Assembly: GCF_050003625.1 (NCBI RefSeq) | Contig: NC_134398.1 | Location: 60,659,641-60,723,640, forward strand | Source: Haematobia irritans | Taxonomy: Eukaryota > Arthropoda > Insecta > Diptera > Muscidae | DNA length: 64,000 nucleotides | Direction of reading: 5' to 3' | Shown: positions 9,700 to 20,877 of the stretch, one piece after another | Layout: every line of letters starts with the position of its first letter | Position numbering within the stretch: the stretch's first letter is position 1 | The notes under the pieces: model-generated | The model's database searches: none | What the model saw: the letters and a program-made list of their open reading frames with translations, nothing else | What the model was told of the DNA's origin: nothing | Translations under genes and position numbers: made by a program

Positions 9700-10915
9700 A
9701 ACAAGGATATACGGCCGTAAGTGCGGCCAGGCCGAATCTTATGTACCCTCCACCATGGATTGCGTAGAAACTTCTACGAAAGACTGTCATCCACAAACGA
9801 ATTATTTGGGTTGTGGTATCTGAAAACTTCTTAACATCGTTTTCTAAATTGTGAGTTAGTCCATACGTGGTATATATTAGATAAAAAGGCATGTATGGGT
9901 AAGTCTACAAATAATTACGAATCGATATGGACTTTTTCACGGTACATAGAGAGCCAGAATTGAAATATGGGGGTCGCTTATATGTGGGCTATATACAATT
10001 ATGAACTTGATATTGACCAATTTTTGTGTGATTGGGGATCTATTTATCTGAGGGCTATATAATTATAGACCGATATGGACCTAGTTAGGCATGGTTTTTA
10101 ACGGCCATATATTAGCACCATGTACCAAATTTCAACTGACTCGAATGAAATTTGCTCCTCCAAGAGGCTCCAAAACCAAATCTCGGGATCGGTTTATATG
10201 GAGGCTATATATGATTATGGACTGATATGGAGCACTTTTGGCATGGTTGCTAAATATCATATACTACCACCACGTACCAAATTTCAACCAGATCGGATGA
10301 ATTTTGCTTCTCCAAAAGGCACCGGAGGTCAAATCTGGTGATCGGTTTATATGGGGGCTATATATAATTATGGACTGATATGAACCAATTCCTCCATGGT
10401 TGTTGGATACCATATACTAACATCACGAATCGGATGAATTTTGCTCTTCCAAGGGGCTCCGGAGGTCAAATTTGGGGATCGGTTTATATGGGGCCTATAT
10501 ATAATTAATGACCGATTTCGACCAATTTTTGCATGGGTGTTTGAGGCCATATATTAACACCATGTACCAAATTTCAGCCGGATCGGATGAAATTTGCTTC
10601 TCTTAGAGGATCGGCAAGCCAAATTTGGGGGTCCGTTTATATGGGGCTATACGTAAAAGTGGACCGATATGGCCCATTTGCAATACCATCCGACCTACAT
10701 CAATAGCAACTACTTGTGCCAAGTTTCAAGTCGACAGCTCGTTTCCTTCGGAAGTTAGCGTGATTTCAACAGACGGACGGACATGCTAAATCGACTCAGA
10801 ATTTCATCACGACCAAGAATATATATACTTTATGGGGTCTTAGAGCAATATTTCGATGTGTTACAAACGGAATGACAAAGTTAATATTCCCCCATCGTAT
10901 GGTGGAGGGTATAAA
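9700..10915 (-). mobile_element. mini-me/DINE-like (Helentron-type) element S1
   Basis: The hairpin end carries CGGCCAGGCCGAA near 9730, then TACCCTCCACCATGG, and the other end has CCATCGTATGGTGGAGGGTA. Between them are units of a roughly 150-bp repeat (GGTTTATATGG...GGACCGATATGG) and a TA tract (ATATATAC, near 10820). A GACGGACGG microsatellite remnant lies near 10775. There is no coding capacity. Assignment to the mini-me/DINE-1/Helentron group rests on this layout and is family knowledge plus inference. Confidence 0.65.
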
Positions 10916-11224
10916 CATTTTGGCAAAGCACCGATTGCTAAGCCGAACTCTTTTCCAAAACGCATCATGTGTCTCCTAACAAACTGTAACAAGTATATAC
11001 GGCCGTAAGTTCGGCCAGGCCGAAGCTTATGTACCCTCCATCATGGATTGCGTAGAAACTTCTTCTAAACACTGCCACCCACAATCGAATTACTTAAGTT
11101 GCGGTAACGCTTGCCGATGGCAAGGTATCTTAAAACCTCCTAACACCATCTTCTAAATTGTATGTAAGTCCATACGTGGTATATATTAAATCAAAAAAGA
11201 TCGATCCAATACGTATATAATTCA

Positions 11225-11695
11225 GTTTGACAAAGTAGACATAAAATTTTGACAAAATTTTCTACAGAAATAAAATTTTAACAAAATTTTCTATAGAAAT
11301 AAAATTTTCACAAACTTTTCTATAGAAATAAAAATTTTCACAAAATTTTCTATAGAAAGAAAATTTTGACAAAAATGTCTACAGAAATAAAATTTTAACA
11401 AAATTTTCTTTAGAAATAAACTTTTGACAAAATTTTCTATAGAAATAAAATCTTGGTAGATTATTTTTGGCTCGATTTTCTATAGAAAGAAAATTTTGAC
11501 AAAAATGTCTACAGAAATAAAATTTTAACAACATTTTCTATATAAATAAACTTTTGAACAAAATTTTCTATAGAAATAAAATTTTGACAATGATGAAAAT
11601 TTTATTATGAACCGAATAAAATTTTAACAAAATTTTCTCTAGAAATAAAATTTTGACAAAATTTTCTATAGAAATAAAATTTTGGTAGATTATTT
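11225..11695. repeat. 29-bp palindromic minisatellite in S2
   Basis: About 15 units of AAAATTTTGACAAAATTTT plus CTATAGAAAT, the reverse orientation of the patches at 540 and 33640. Several units carry an A/T-rich substitution but keep the palindromic centre. Confidence 0.85.
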
Positions 11696-11749
11696 TTGGC
11701 TCTAGTGGCAACCATGATAATGAACCGATATGGACCAATTTTTGTGTGA

Positions 11750-12790
11750 TTGGACCAATTTTGGTATGGTTGTTAGCGACCATATACTAACACCACGTTC
11801 CTAATTCGAACCGGATCGGATGAATTTTGCTCCTCCAAGAGGCTCCGGAGGTAAAATCTGGAGAACGTTTTATATGAGGGCTATATATAATTATGGACCG
11901 ATATGGACCAATTTTTGAACGGTTGCTAGAGACCATATACCAATACCATGTACCAAATTTGAACCGGATCGGATGAAATTTGCTTCTCTTAGAGGCTCCG
12001 CAACCCAAATCTGGGGATCGGTTTATATGTGCGCTATATATAATTATGGACCGATGTGGACCAATTTTTGCACGGTTGCTAGAGACCATATACCAATACC
12101 ATGTACCAAATTTCAGCCGGATCGGATGCAATTTGCTTCTCTTTGAGGCTTCGCAAGCCAAATCTGGAGATCGGTTTATATGGGGGCTATATATAATTAT
12201 GGACCGATGTGGACCAATTTTTGCATGATTGTTAGAGACCATATGCCAACACCATGTACCAAATTTCAGCCGGATCGGATGAAATATGCTTCTCTTAGAG
12301 GCTCCACAAACCAAATCTGGGGATCGGTTTATATGGGGGCTATATATAAATATGAACCGATGTGGACCAATTTTAGCATGGTTGTTAGAGACCATATACC
12401 AACATCATGTACCAAATTTCAGCCGAATCGGATGAAATTTGCTTCTCTTTTAGGCTCCGCAAGCCAAATCTGGGGATCGGTTTATATGGGGGCTATATAT
12501 AATTATGGACCGATGTCGACCAATTTTTGCATGATTGTTAGAGACCATATACTAACACCATGTACCAAATTTCAGCCGGATCGGATTAAATATGCTTCTC
12601 TTAGAGGCTCCACAAGCCAAATCTGGGGATCGGTTTATATGGGGGCTATATATAATTATGGACCGATATGGACCAATTTTTGCATGATTGTTAGAGACCA
12701 TATACCAACACCATGTACCAAATTTCAGCCGGATCGGATGAAATATGCTTCTGTTAGAGGCTCCACAAGCCAAATCTGAGGGTCCCTTTA
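11750..12790. repeat. 150-bp tandem repeat array in S2
   Basis: About seven monomers with GATCGGATGAAAT-like landmarks spaced roughly 147-154 bp (about 11820, 11975, 12122, 12273, 12427, 12577, 12730). Each contains GGTTTATATGGGGGCTATAT and GGACCGATGTGGACC. Because the period is near a multiple of three and lacks stops, long frames open on both strands (11787-12395 minus, 12180-12779 plus). I regard these as artefacts. Confidence 0.88.
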
Positions 12791-13077
12791 TATGGGGGCT
12801 ATACGTAAAAGTGGACCGATATGGCCCATTTTCAATACCATCCGACCTACATCGATAACAACTACTTGTGCCAAGTTTCAAGTCGATAGCTTGTTTCGTT
12901 CGGAAGTTAGCGTGATTTCAACAGACGGACGGACGGACGGACATGCTTAGATCGACTCAGAATTTCACCACGACCCAGAATATATATACTTTATGGGGTC
13001 TTAGAGCAATATTTCGATGTGTTACAAACGGAATGACAAAGTTAATATACCCCCATCCTATGATGGAGGGTATAAAA

Positions 13078-13619
13078 AGGGTTCAACGTCCTACCGATAA
13101 ACAGCTGAGAAATATGTAAATTAAAAAAATAACGCTTTTCCACATATGTCCACACTTAGGCAATTTTGGGGATGTTTGACACGATTTTTGAGTATATAAC
13201 ATACTCCATAAATAATATTTCTTAACACAAATTCTCCTGCAAAACTCAATAAAAATCATAATGGTATCATAATTAGTTCAAAAGTTATAAAGGTTTCAAT
13301 TCATAATTTTAATTTCCAAAAAATTGGAATTAAAATTGTTCCCCAAAAACTTGAAATTTTCGTATCTTTTTTGTTTTTCTCGATTAAATAAGAAGAAAGT
13401 TCTTTCAAATGCCTTTCCAACGATATATTATATTTGGACCGCTGTTTATTAAAATTTGTCAAATGTACTCCTTATGCAAAATTTTGAGCAAATCAAAATG
13501 AATCTGTGGTCCGCCGAAAACCGGACTATGTAGGTACAACATACTGACCCCACATTGTTAATGTTTTGTAAAAAACTAAATTGTGGGGCGCAAGTTTTAT
13601 CCATCGAAATCGGTTCATA
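13078..13619. other. Unassigned DNA
   Basis: No gene or repeat family is recognised apart from general AT-richness. It lies between the end of S2 and the TA-flanked MITE A copy at 13620. Confidence 0.45.
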
Positions 13620-14210
13620 CGCTGAAAAAAAGCATGCCCGGTTCCAAAGATTTTGTCTTTACTCTAAAAATTTTGGTATTGATTCCGAGCCAAAGAAGCG
13701 GAGAATACAAGTAAGGACACTTTTAAGACACAATTATCTTTAAAATTTGGGGTTTGTGTACTTGCTTCTAGGAAGCATATTTTAATTTTTCGCTTTTTTC
13801 AGCTTTTTTTTCTTCATATACTATCAAAGTCCTTTAAAAACGAGTTAACGACAAAGTGTTGAAAAACATGTCCTATATTTGAACGATTGTTTGCCTTGTA
13901 GTCAAGATGCAAAAATACAACAAATTTAAAGACAATTTCAATCATTTTAAAGAATTTTTCTGAATTATTAAAGTCAACTTGACCTTAGCCCAACAATTTT
14001 TTCTTTCATGTTATGATACTCATTTTAAAATCAAATCACTTAATTATAAGGACAATACGACTTCATTGAAAAGTTTATCGACTTCTGGACAAGGAAAAAA
14101 ACTTTATATTAGAGAAATGCATCTTCTATGCCAAGCAAAATTTGCATTCATATTTTAAAGAGATGAAATCTTTGATCTCACTACAATATTTTTTTCAGTG
14201 TAATTGTGGA
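13620..14210 (-). mobile_element. MITE family A, complete uninterrupted copy
   Basis: 591 bp, from CGCTGAAAAAAAGCATGCCC to TTTTTTTCAGTG, flanked by TA at 13618-13619 and 14211-14212. This copy gives the empty-site sequence for the hAT B and MITE D insertions in the copy at 2810-6178. It is non-coding. Confidence 0.88.
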
Positions 14211-14524
14211 TTTGCCAGCGAAAACAAAATTTCATACCCCGGGCTGACCAACTTTCAACGCCTACAGGTCAGCCCGTGGACCCACTGGGGACCCACAAAC
14301 TTTAAAACTTAGAGGAAAACACCTGAGTGCGACGCGTAAGTTCATTTTCGATTTAAAATGCATTTTATTCGATTGGGACATGATACATTAAAATTATGCT
14401 AATTGAACCACTTTATGAATTTTTATTTTATAAAATATAAAAATTATAAAAACAAATTGAATAAGAAAATAAACTCAATTTTGGTTCTTATTTTTGCTCA
14501 CGATGCAAATTATATCATCTTAAA
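14211..14524. other. Unassigned DNA with a GGGCTGACC hairpin
   Basis: GGGCTGACC (about 14241) and GGTCAGCCC (about 14267) form a 9-bp stem, followed by an imperfect inverted pair around CCCACTGGGG. No gene is recognised, and the meaning of the hairpin is unknown. Confidence 0.4.
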
Positions 14525-14625
14525 ATAACCCTGTAAAAAAATTTGGAAGTTCTTCTAAAGGCACAACTTTAAAAGTACTTCCAAAAATGCAGTCCCAAAG
14601 ATGTTCTTTATTTTAACTACACACA
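14525..14625 (-). mobile_element. Family E right-end fragment
   Basis: A reverse match to the right 100 bp of family E (GGAAGTTCTTC, AAAGGCACAACTTTAAAAG, GTTCTTTATTTTAACTAC). Confidence 0.65.
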
Positions 14626-15015
14626 CCCTCAAAAAATCGCTCCTCTAAAATATGTTCCAAACATATTTTGCAGGAAGCACATATATTATTGGATATTGCC
14701 GAAACATTATTATGTTTGTTTTATTTGAACATATTTTTATATATTTTACTGTTTAAATTTTCCTTTCCACCTTTTTTTATTTTACCGTCCCAACGCTAAA
14801 AAGAGTATAGTGCCCTTTCAATATTGGTTATGAAGATCCCTTTGTAATTTTTATATATTTTCCACTGTTTTTTTTTAATTGCCTTTGTCTGAATATTTTG
14901 ACTTACTCGTCGTACGTTCCGATTTCTTTTGACGAACCAAAAAAAAAATTGTACCCATAATGTGCCATACATGTGTCCCAAACATTTAATGCTAGTTTAG
15001 GAACATTACATTTTT
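14626..15015. mobile_element. Family F repeat copy
   Basis: It shares the AATATGTTCCAAACATATTTTG / CCGAAACATTATTATGTTTG block with 44630-44760 (reverse), AGAGTATAGTGCCCTTTCA with 59580, and TGTGTCCCAAACATTTA with 61065. It contains the continuous sequence TTGTACCCATAATG that shows the empty target site of the hAT element at 59728. Its ends are not resolved. Confidence 0.6.
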
Positions 15016-15023
15016 TTAAATAT

Positions 15024-16195
15024 CCCAGCGAAAAAAGTGTCGCCAAAAAAGTAATGAAAATGTTCTTTTTGGATCCGGAAGTGATGCAAAATTGACGCAG
15101 AAGCGATTAATTTTACATGGGCTTGTCATAGGACGGAAGTCCTCCATTTCAACAGCCGTTGCACTGAACTTGCATCACTTCTTTAGGTGTGATCCGAATT
15201 CAATGTTTTGGATGTAAATTAAAAATGTCTGTGATATTTTATCAAATAAATAATTTTTATAATTTTTTATACTTTTTAATGAATTCCAACGCTTGTCTGA
15301 AACGTTTGACCTCAAATATTTTCAAAAATTCACAATTTTTTCAGATTGGATTTAGCATTTTTTTCGAAAAAATTTAAATAATTTGTACCATTTTATGAAT
15401 TCTTACTCTGTTTTTAACCTATTTGAGACAAAAAAAGTTAACATTACCCATTAAAAATATGAAAAAAGCAAGTTATAAAAAATTGAATTAAATTAAAATA
15501 AAGAACATCATTGGGAGTACATCTTCTGGAAGTGCTTTTAAAGTTGTTCCTCTGGAAGAACTTCCAAAATTTAAATAATTTGTACCATTTTATGAATTCT
15601 TACTCTGTTTTTAACCTATTTGAGACATATGAAAAACATATTTTTCTAACAGTGCAGGAAATTATTTTAATTCAAGTTTTTATAACACGCTTTTTCATAT
15701 TTGTAATGGATAATTTTATTTTTTTTGTTTCAAATTTATTAAAAACAGAGTAAAAATTAATTGAAGGGGATAAATTTTTCAATTTTTTTCGATAAAAATG
15801 CTAAATCCATTCTAGAATTACGAAGTTTCGAAAATATTTGAGGTCAAATCTTTCAAAAAAATTATAAAAATTATTTATTTGGCAAAATATCACAAAATGT
15901 TTTTATTAACATCCAAAACTCTGAATTAAGATCACATCCTAAAAGGTTAAAGTGGCAGCCCGATTAAGATTCAGGCTCACTTAGACTATTCAGTCCATTG
16001 TGATAGGTTAGGTTAGGTTAAAGTAAGATCACATCCTAAAAAGTGATCACATCCTAAAAAGTGATTCAAATTCAGTAGAACGGCTGTTGAATTGGTGGGT
16101 ATCCGTCCTATGACAAGCCCGTGTTAAATTCATCGCTTCTCCACCAATTTTGCACTACTTCGTAATCCAAAAAGAACATTTTCGCTACTTTTTTG
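15024..16195. mobile_element. Inverted pair of family E copies with a retroposon fragment inside
   Basis: A forward copy begins CCCAGCGAAAAAAGTGTCGCC at 15024 and runs to about 15570. A partial forward repeat follows (about 15567-15627), and then a reverse copy from about 15660 to 16195 that stops at TTTTTTGGC, just short of its terminus. The reverse copy carries a GGCAGCCCGAT...GGTTAGGTTAGGTT fragment at about 15950-16025 with duplicated flank AAGATCACATCCTAAAA. The frames in this stretch are not genes. Confidence 0.7.
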
Positions 16196-16378
16196 GCAAA
16201 TAAGTGTGCCGAGTCCATATTTCGGTATAGCCCCAAAATAAACCAATCTTTCGACATAACAACTAGTTCATTTCCAACACTGTGGAAACTGGCCAAAATT
16301 ATGCCTGTTCTAAAGGGTACCAATGAATTCCGTCCTATTGCGATTTTACCATTTCTCTCGAAAGTGTTTGAAAGACTT

Positions 16379-16961
16379 CCCAGCAAAAAAAGCGTCGCCA
16401 AAAAAGTAATGAAAATGTTCTTTTTGGATCCGGAAGTGGTGCAAAATTGACGCAGAAGCGATGAATTTAACATGGGCTTGTCATAGGACAGAAGTCCTCC
16501 ATTTCAACAGCCGTTGCACTGAATTTGCATCACTTCTTTAGGTGTGATCCAAATTCAATGTTTTGGATGTATATTAAAAAATTCTGTGATATTTTGTGAA
16601 ATAAACAATTTTTATAATTTTTTATAATTTTTAATGGATTCTAACGCTTGTCGGAAACGTTTGACCTCAAATATTTTCAAAAATTCACAATTTTTTCAGA
16701 TTGGATTTAGCATTTTTTTCGACAAAATTTAAATGATTTGTACCATTTTATGAATTCTTACTCTGGTTTTAACCTACTTGAAACAAAAAAACTTTAAATT
16801 ACCTATTAAAAGTATAAATTACCTATTAAAACCAAGATATAAAAAATTGAATTAAAAGAACTTCCTGGGTAGTTAAAATAAAGAACATCATTGGGAGTGC
16901 ATCTTCTGGAAGTGCTTTTAAAGTTGTGCATTTGGAAGAACTTCCAAAATTTTTTGCTGGG
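16379..16961 (+). mobile_element. Family E element, complete copy inside the RT frame
   Basis: 583 bp with inverted ends CCCAGCAAAAAA and TTTTTTGCTGGG, flanked by TT at 16377-16378 and 16962-16963. Host sequence minus one TT reads through as reverse transcriptase, giving a clean pre-insertion site. The element is non-coding. Confidence 0.87.
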
Positions 16962-18099
16962 TTGTTAATCTACGAATTCTTCAATACTTAACTGAACATA
17001 AGATGTTAACTGACCGTCAATCGGGATTCAGACCGAGGCATAGCTGTCTCACTGCCTTAGAAGACGTTGTAGAATCGATACGTAACAATCTTGACAAAAA
17101 TGAAGTCTCTATTTTGGTAGTGCTAGATCATTCGAAAGCTTTTGACACTGTCCATTATCCGACTTTTTACTATAAACTCTCACACTTGTTTTTTTTTTTT
17201 TTCAATGAACCCACTGTACGATTAATGTCTAGCTACTTGGAAGACAGAAAGCAACTAACCGTTTCTGGTAACAATGCATCGTCACTTATGACAACAAAAA
17301 TGGGTATTCCTCAGGGATCCATACTTGGGCCTTTGTTATATACAATGTACTCAAATGATTTAGCGAACCAGCTAGAACACACCAACATAAGAATGTATGC
17401 TGATGATGTCCAGCTATATACATCCGCCACAACTGGTAAAATTTATAGGTGTGTAATGAATGTTAACAATGATCTCAACAAGATGCTGGATTGGGCGAAT
17501 GGAAATAGCCTGACTTTAAACCCCAAAAAATCGAAGGCAAGTTTAATTCATAAGAAGTCCACAAGCGTGGGGAATGTTAACATATTTCTGGGTAACTGCC
17601 AAATAGAACTCGTCAAGAGAGTGAGGAATCTTGGAGCAATGAGAATTTAACTTAGTCTGATCATATTAATGCTAACTGCGGTAAAATATACGGTATGTTG
17701 TGTAATCTTTGGTATACTCAATCGTTTACACCTTTTCGTATAAGAATGTTGTTGGCCAAATCCTATGTTCTCCCTACTATGTTGTATTGTTGTGAAATTT
17801 TCTCTGGATGTAACACCACTGACTTAAAAAGACTAACAACCACGTTCAACAACATTACCCGTTATGTCTTCGGATTGAAGCGTTACGCCTTTTGCGCACA
17901 AAATTTTTGGTATTCCGTTTGACAAATACTTTCAATTCAGAACTCTGATATTCCTCCAATAAATTATACACACAAAGGAACCATCTAACCTCTGCGAACG
18001 ATTAACTTTCGCAAGATCCAATCGTGGTAACAATTTGATACAGACTCGATATAGAAGTCAGTTATCTGAGCGACAGTTTTATATATATGCGACTCTGTA

Positions 18100-18758
18100 G
18101 TGGGATTCTGTATTTCTTCACGATAATCGCATCGTTTACGTTGTCTACGAAAAAACGTGTTTGCACTAACGATCGTGTCATTCTGTAACTAATATGTAGC
18201 AACTGTTGTTTAAGCTGCGCTGCGCTTGGCAACCCTGCTACGAAAAACGGTGGAATGACAAAAAAAGTTTGCAAAATTGGAAATTGTATGGAAATTTAAA
18301 AGAAATACACAAATCCGGAAGAGAAAAATGGGTGATATTCTCAACTTATATGAAATTCCCTTTAATTTAAGACCATTTAAGGCAGTTCCGCCCGATAAAA
18401 TTCTTAGAACGGCTTAGAACCTTCAGATTTTTAAAATATTGCAGAAAACTCTTTTTGTAATAGAGAAGGGATCAATATTTTTCCTATTAAAAGTAGCGTA
18501 CATAATTAAAGACCCTATTTTGCATGAATGAAATTTTCTGCTGATAACGTGAATTCATTAGAGAAAATAAACAACCAAAAAATCTTCGTTGTTTACTTAA
18601 TGAAGTATTTATTGTTATCTGCACAGAAAACAACACAGCTGATTTTAAACGATTGTAAATGTAGTTTAAAACGTCTACCGAATACCTTGGATGTTATTTT
18701 TCTTGTTATCCCATCTTAACGATGCGATTCATCATTAAAATTGAATACAGAATCCCAC
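18100..18758. mobile_element. TA-flanked element with GTGGGATTCTGTATT ends (family R)
   Basis: 659 bp with inverted ends GTGGGATTCTGTATT and AATACAGAATCCCAC, flanked by TA at 18098-18099 and 18759-18760. Removing it rejoins the RT-side sequence (CTCTG-TA-CTGGTATCAG). I recognise no transposase in it. The size and TA target suggest a Tc1/mariner-type MITE. Confidence 0.82.
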
Positions 18759-18850
18759 TACTGGTATCAGTTACCCAATCACCTTCAAGTTATATACAAC
18801 ACAGTGTATACAAGACGAAGCTGACAAAATATCTTATTCGGAGCAATTAA

Positions 18851-19034
18851 AAATAAAGAAATAATAATATCTAATTTAGTATTATAGTATGTATAATCTC
18901 TATTCATTATCATTATTATTATCTTTATTAAATTATCTTTCTACTATAATTGCTATAACACTATTGATTCTAATACTCATTATAGGATATATATCTGTTT
19001 TATTAGGAAATCAAAAATAAATGAATAAATAAAT
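18851..19034 (+). other. Probable 3' UTR and tail of the non-LTR retrotransposon
   Basis: The sequence downstream of the decayed RT ends in AAATAAATGAATAAATAAA (about 19011-19034), like the A-rich tails of non-LTR elements. Confidence 0.55.
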
Positions 19035-20438
19035 TTGTTTTAGTCCCATTCACGGGAGTTGTTTGAATTTTATTCACAACTCACGTGCTTCACGAGTGTC
19101 ACGACAATTTCGTGTCATGGTGTGCCGTAAATTTAAAAATAAAAATTTTAGGTGGATTCGGTATTTTTTGAACCTGAACTGACAATGTCCATCTTCCAAT
19201 TTAATATGCTTGCAGCCAAAAGAAGAATCTGTGCTAAAGTCCGATAGATTCAGTATTGCAGGCCGTGGTGTGATTACAATATATTTTCCAAAAATAGCGA
19301 ACCCACCGGGAACGAAAATATTCGTTAATTTTAGAAAATTTTAACTAAACTGTATTACACATACATATATCACAAATATAAGTAAATATTTTCGACAAAT
19401 TAAAGAAAATTTATTAGAAGTAATTATTTTTTTCACTTGTTACAGAAAATTTGGTAGTTTGAAGAAGACAATTGGAATGAAATGTTTTTAGCGCCATACG
19501 AAGTTAAGATGGGAAATTTTTAACTATTTTGTGGGAAATACGAATTTAGTAAATTTGTATGTTTCATTTGTCCATAATTTTTCCCATCTTAAAATTTTAT
19601 ATTTTAAGCCACATCATAATTCTTATATCATGATCGGACTTTATGGCGACTATATTAAACAATGAACCGATATGAAGTGTTTTTAGCACATAAATGTATA
19701 AGCGGTCTAAATAGGCGCTACATCAGAAAATTTAACATAATCGATAATCCTTCTTGTAGGAGTTTGTTAAAATTTGCTATGGTAGAATGACGACTATTTT
19801 AAACGCACCCAACAAGTGCGTTCAGTGTGGGTTTTTGTTTAAACAACTCCATAATTGTGAATGCCTTTTTATGCCGCAAAACTGCTAAAGCATTTATACT
19901 AAGTTAGATAAATAATAATTTAAACATGCATAGATATTTATTGCTGCCAAAGCACAATTTATTCACAGTAGACGACTTAAGTATGGGTTTGGCAAGTGTA
20001 ATCAGCAGGTATCTTAATTAAGTAATAATAGTTGGTTGATTGGTTAAATTGGAAACAACATTTGAAAATTCTATGGAGTTTCGATATATGCAAATGCGGA
20101 ATAAAACGTGGGAACTTCTCGGTACATATAGATTTAAATGGGTCGTTGGTCTTTTTAATTTTACATTTCTAATTAATCAAGATATAATCAGATCGTTTGA
20201 TAAAGTGGGTTACAAAGTTTCACAGCCATATAATGTAACATTTACTTAATTATTACATCGGTTTGAAATGTATATATCTTCTTTCATAACAAAAATTATG
20301 AAAGTAATTTTCGTAAAATTTTGGGGGAAAAATTATGAGTTTTGGTAAATGCTTAATTAGAAAATTTAACAACAAATAAATATTTTTTCCAATAAAAATA
20401 AGTAAAATTGAGCATTTTTAACTACAGATTGTTTCTGT
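19035..20438. other. Mixed degraded repeats, no gene
   Basis: It contains a CACGACAATTTCGTGTCA block near 19100, shared with element T. It also has a degraded copy of the right part of family P near 19320-19510 (GCGCCATACGAAGTTAAG) and weak DINE-like sequence near 19640-19700 (GAACCGATATGAAGTG). No coding region is supported. Confidence 0.45.
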
Positions 20439-20877
20439 GTTGGAACTAGGGCTGTGGAGTCGGAGTCTGAAGATTTTGCTGGAGTCGGAGCCGGAGTCGT
20501 AGAAATTTTGCTCGACTCCCACTCCGGCGAAACAAAATTTGAAAAACACTTCATATCTTTGTAACTAAAGAAATATTTCGACAAATTAGACTCCATTATG
20601 GCTTTTAATCGAACAACGAAAAACGAAGTACTGGATTTCAGGCCACTCAAAGTGTATTTATATGAGTGAAATTTCATGATGATATAAAAAGTAGGTTTTA
20701 CTAGAATATGGGCTGAATTGATCAATTGTATTGTCCATTTTTAACATATTAAACTATCGATTTTTGACCATATATATACTCTTGATAAAGGTACAATTTT
20801 AAGGCAATATAGCAGTAGAACCTAATGTTCTTTTTTTGCCACGCATGTCGAGTTCGAAGATAGGTCAATCCGGACAA

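Larger units (their letters stand above)
10989..13077 (-). mobile_element. mini-me/DINE-like element S2 with two internal tandem arrays
   Basis: It begins ACAAGTATATACGGCCGTAA, has the hairpin CGGCCAGGCCGAAG, and ends ATGATGGAGGGTATAAAAA. It carries the 29-bp palindromic minisatellite at 11225-11695 and a 150-bp tandem array at about 11750-12790. It also carries a GACG microsatellite near 12925 and a TA tract near 12982. The order is the same as in S4 (33978-35508). Confidence 0.75.
16197..18850 (+). pseudogene. Non-LTR retrotransposon reverse transcriptase, twice interrupted
   Basis: This is the reverse transcriptase part of a LINE-type ORF2, which copies the element's RNA at the target site. 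In order there are FRPIAILPFLSKVFERL (about 16335-16378), TDRQSGFRPRHSCLTALEDV (from about 17008), motif A DHSKAFDTV, motif B GIPQGSILGPLLY, motif C YADDVQLY (about 17396-17420) and a thumb region (RMLLAKSYVLPTMLY). The endonuclease domain and 5' part are missing. A family E element at 16379-16961 and a TA-flanked element at 18100-18758 split the frame. Excising the first with one TT restores ERL-VNL in frame. A stop after RNLGAMRI (17648-17650) and a frame change near there show independent decay. The clade (Jockey/CR1-like) is not determined. Confidence 0.88.

Noticed and set aside
11787..12779. Repetitive open frames of ~200 codons on both strands that look like tandem-repeat proteins
   Set aside because: They track a 150-bp DNA repeat with no stop in several frames, occur on both strands, and lie within non-coding mobile elements.
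16108..16473. 121-codon minus-strand frame
   Set aside because: An antisense shadow of the RT pseudogene and of two family E pieces.
17003..17650. Retroviral or LTR-retrotransposon polymerase
   Set aside because: Motif order and the YADD context fit a LINE-type RT. There are no LTRs, gag, protease, integrase or envelope sequences nearby.
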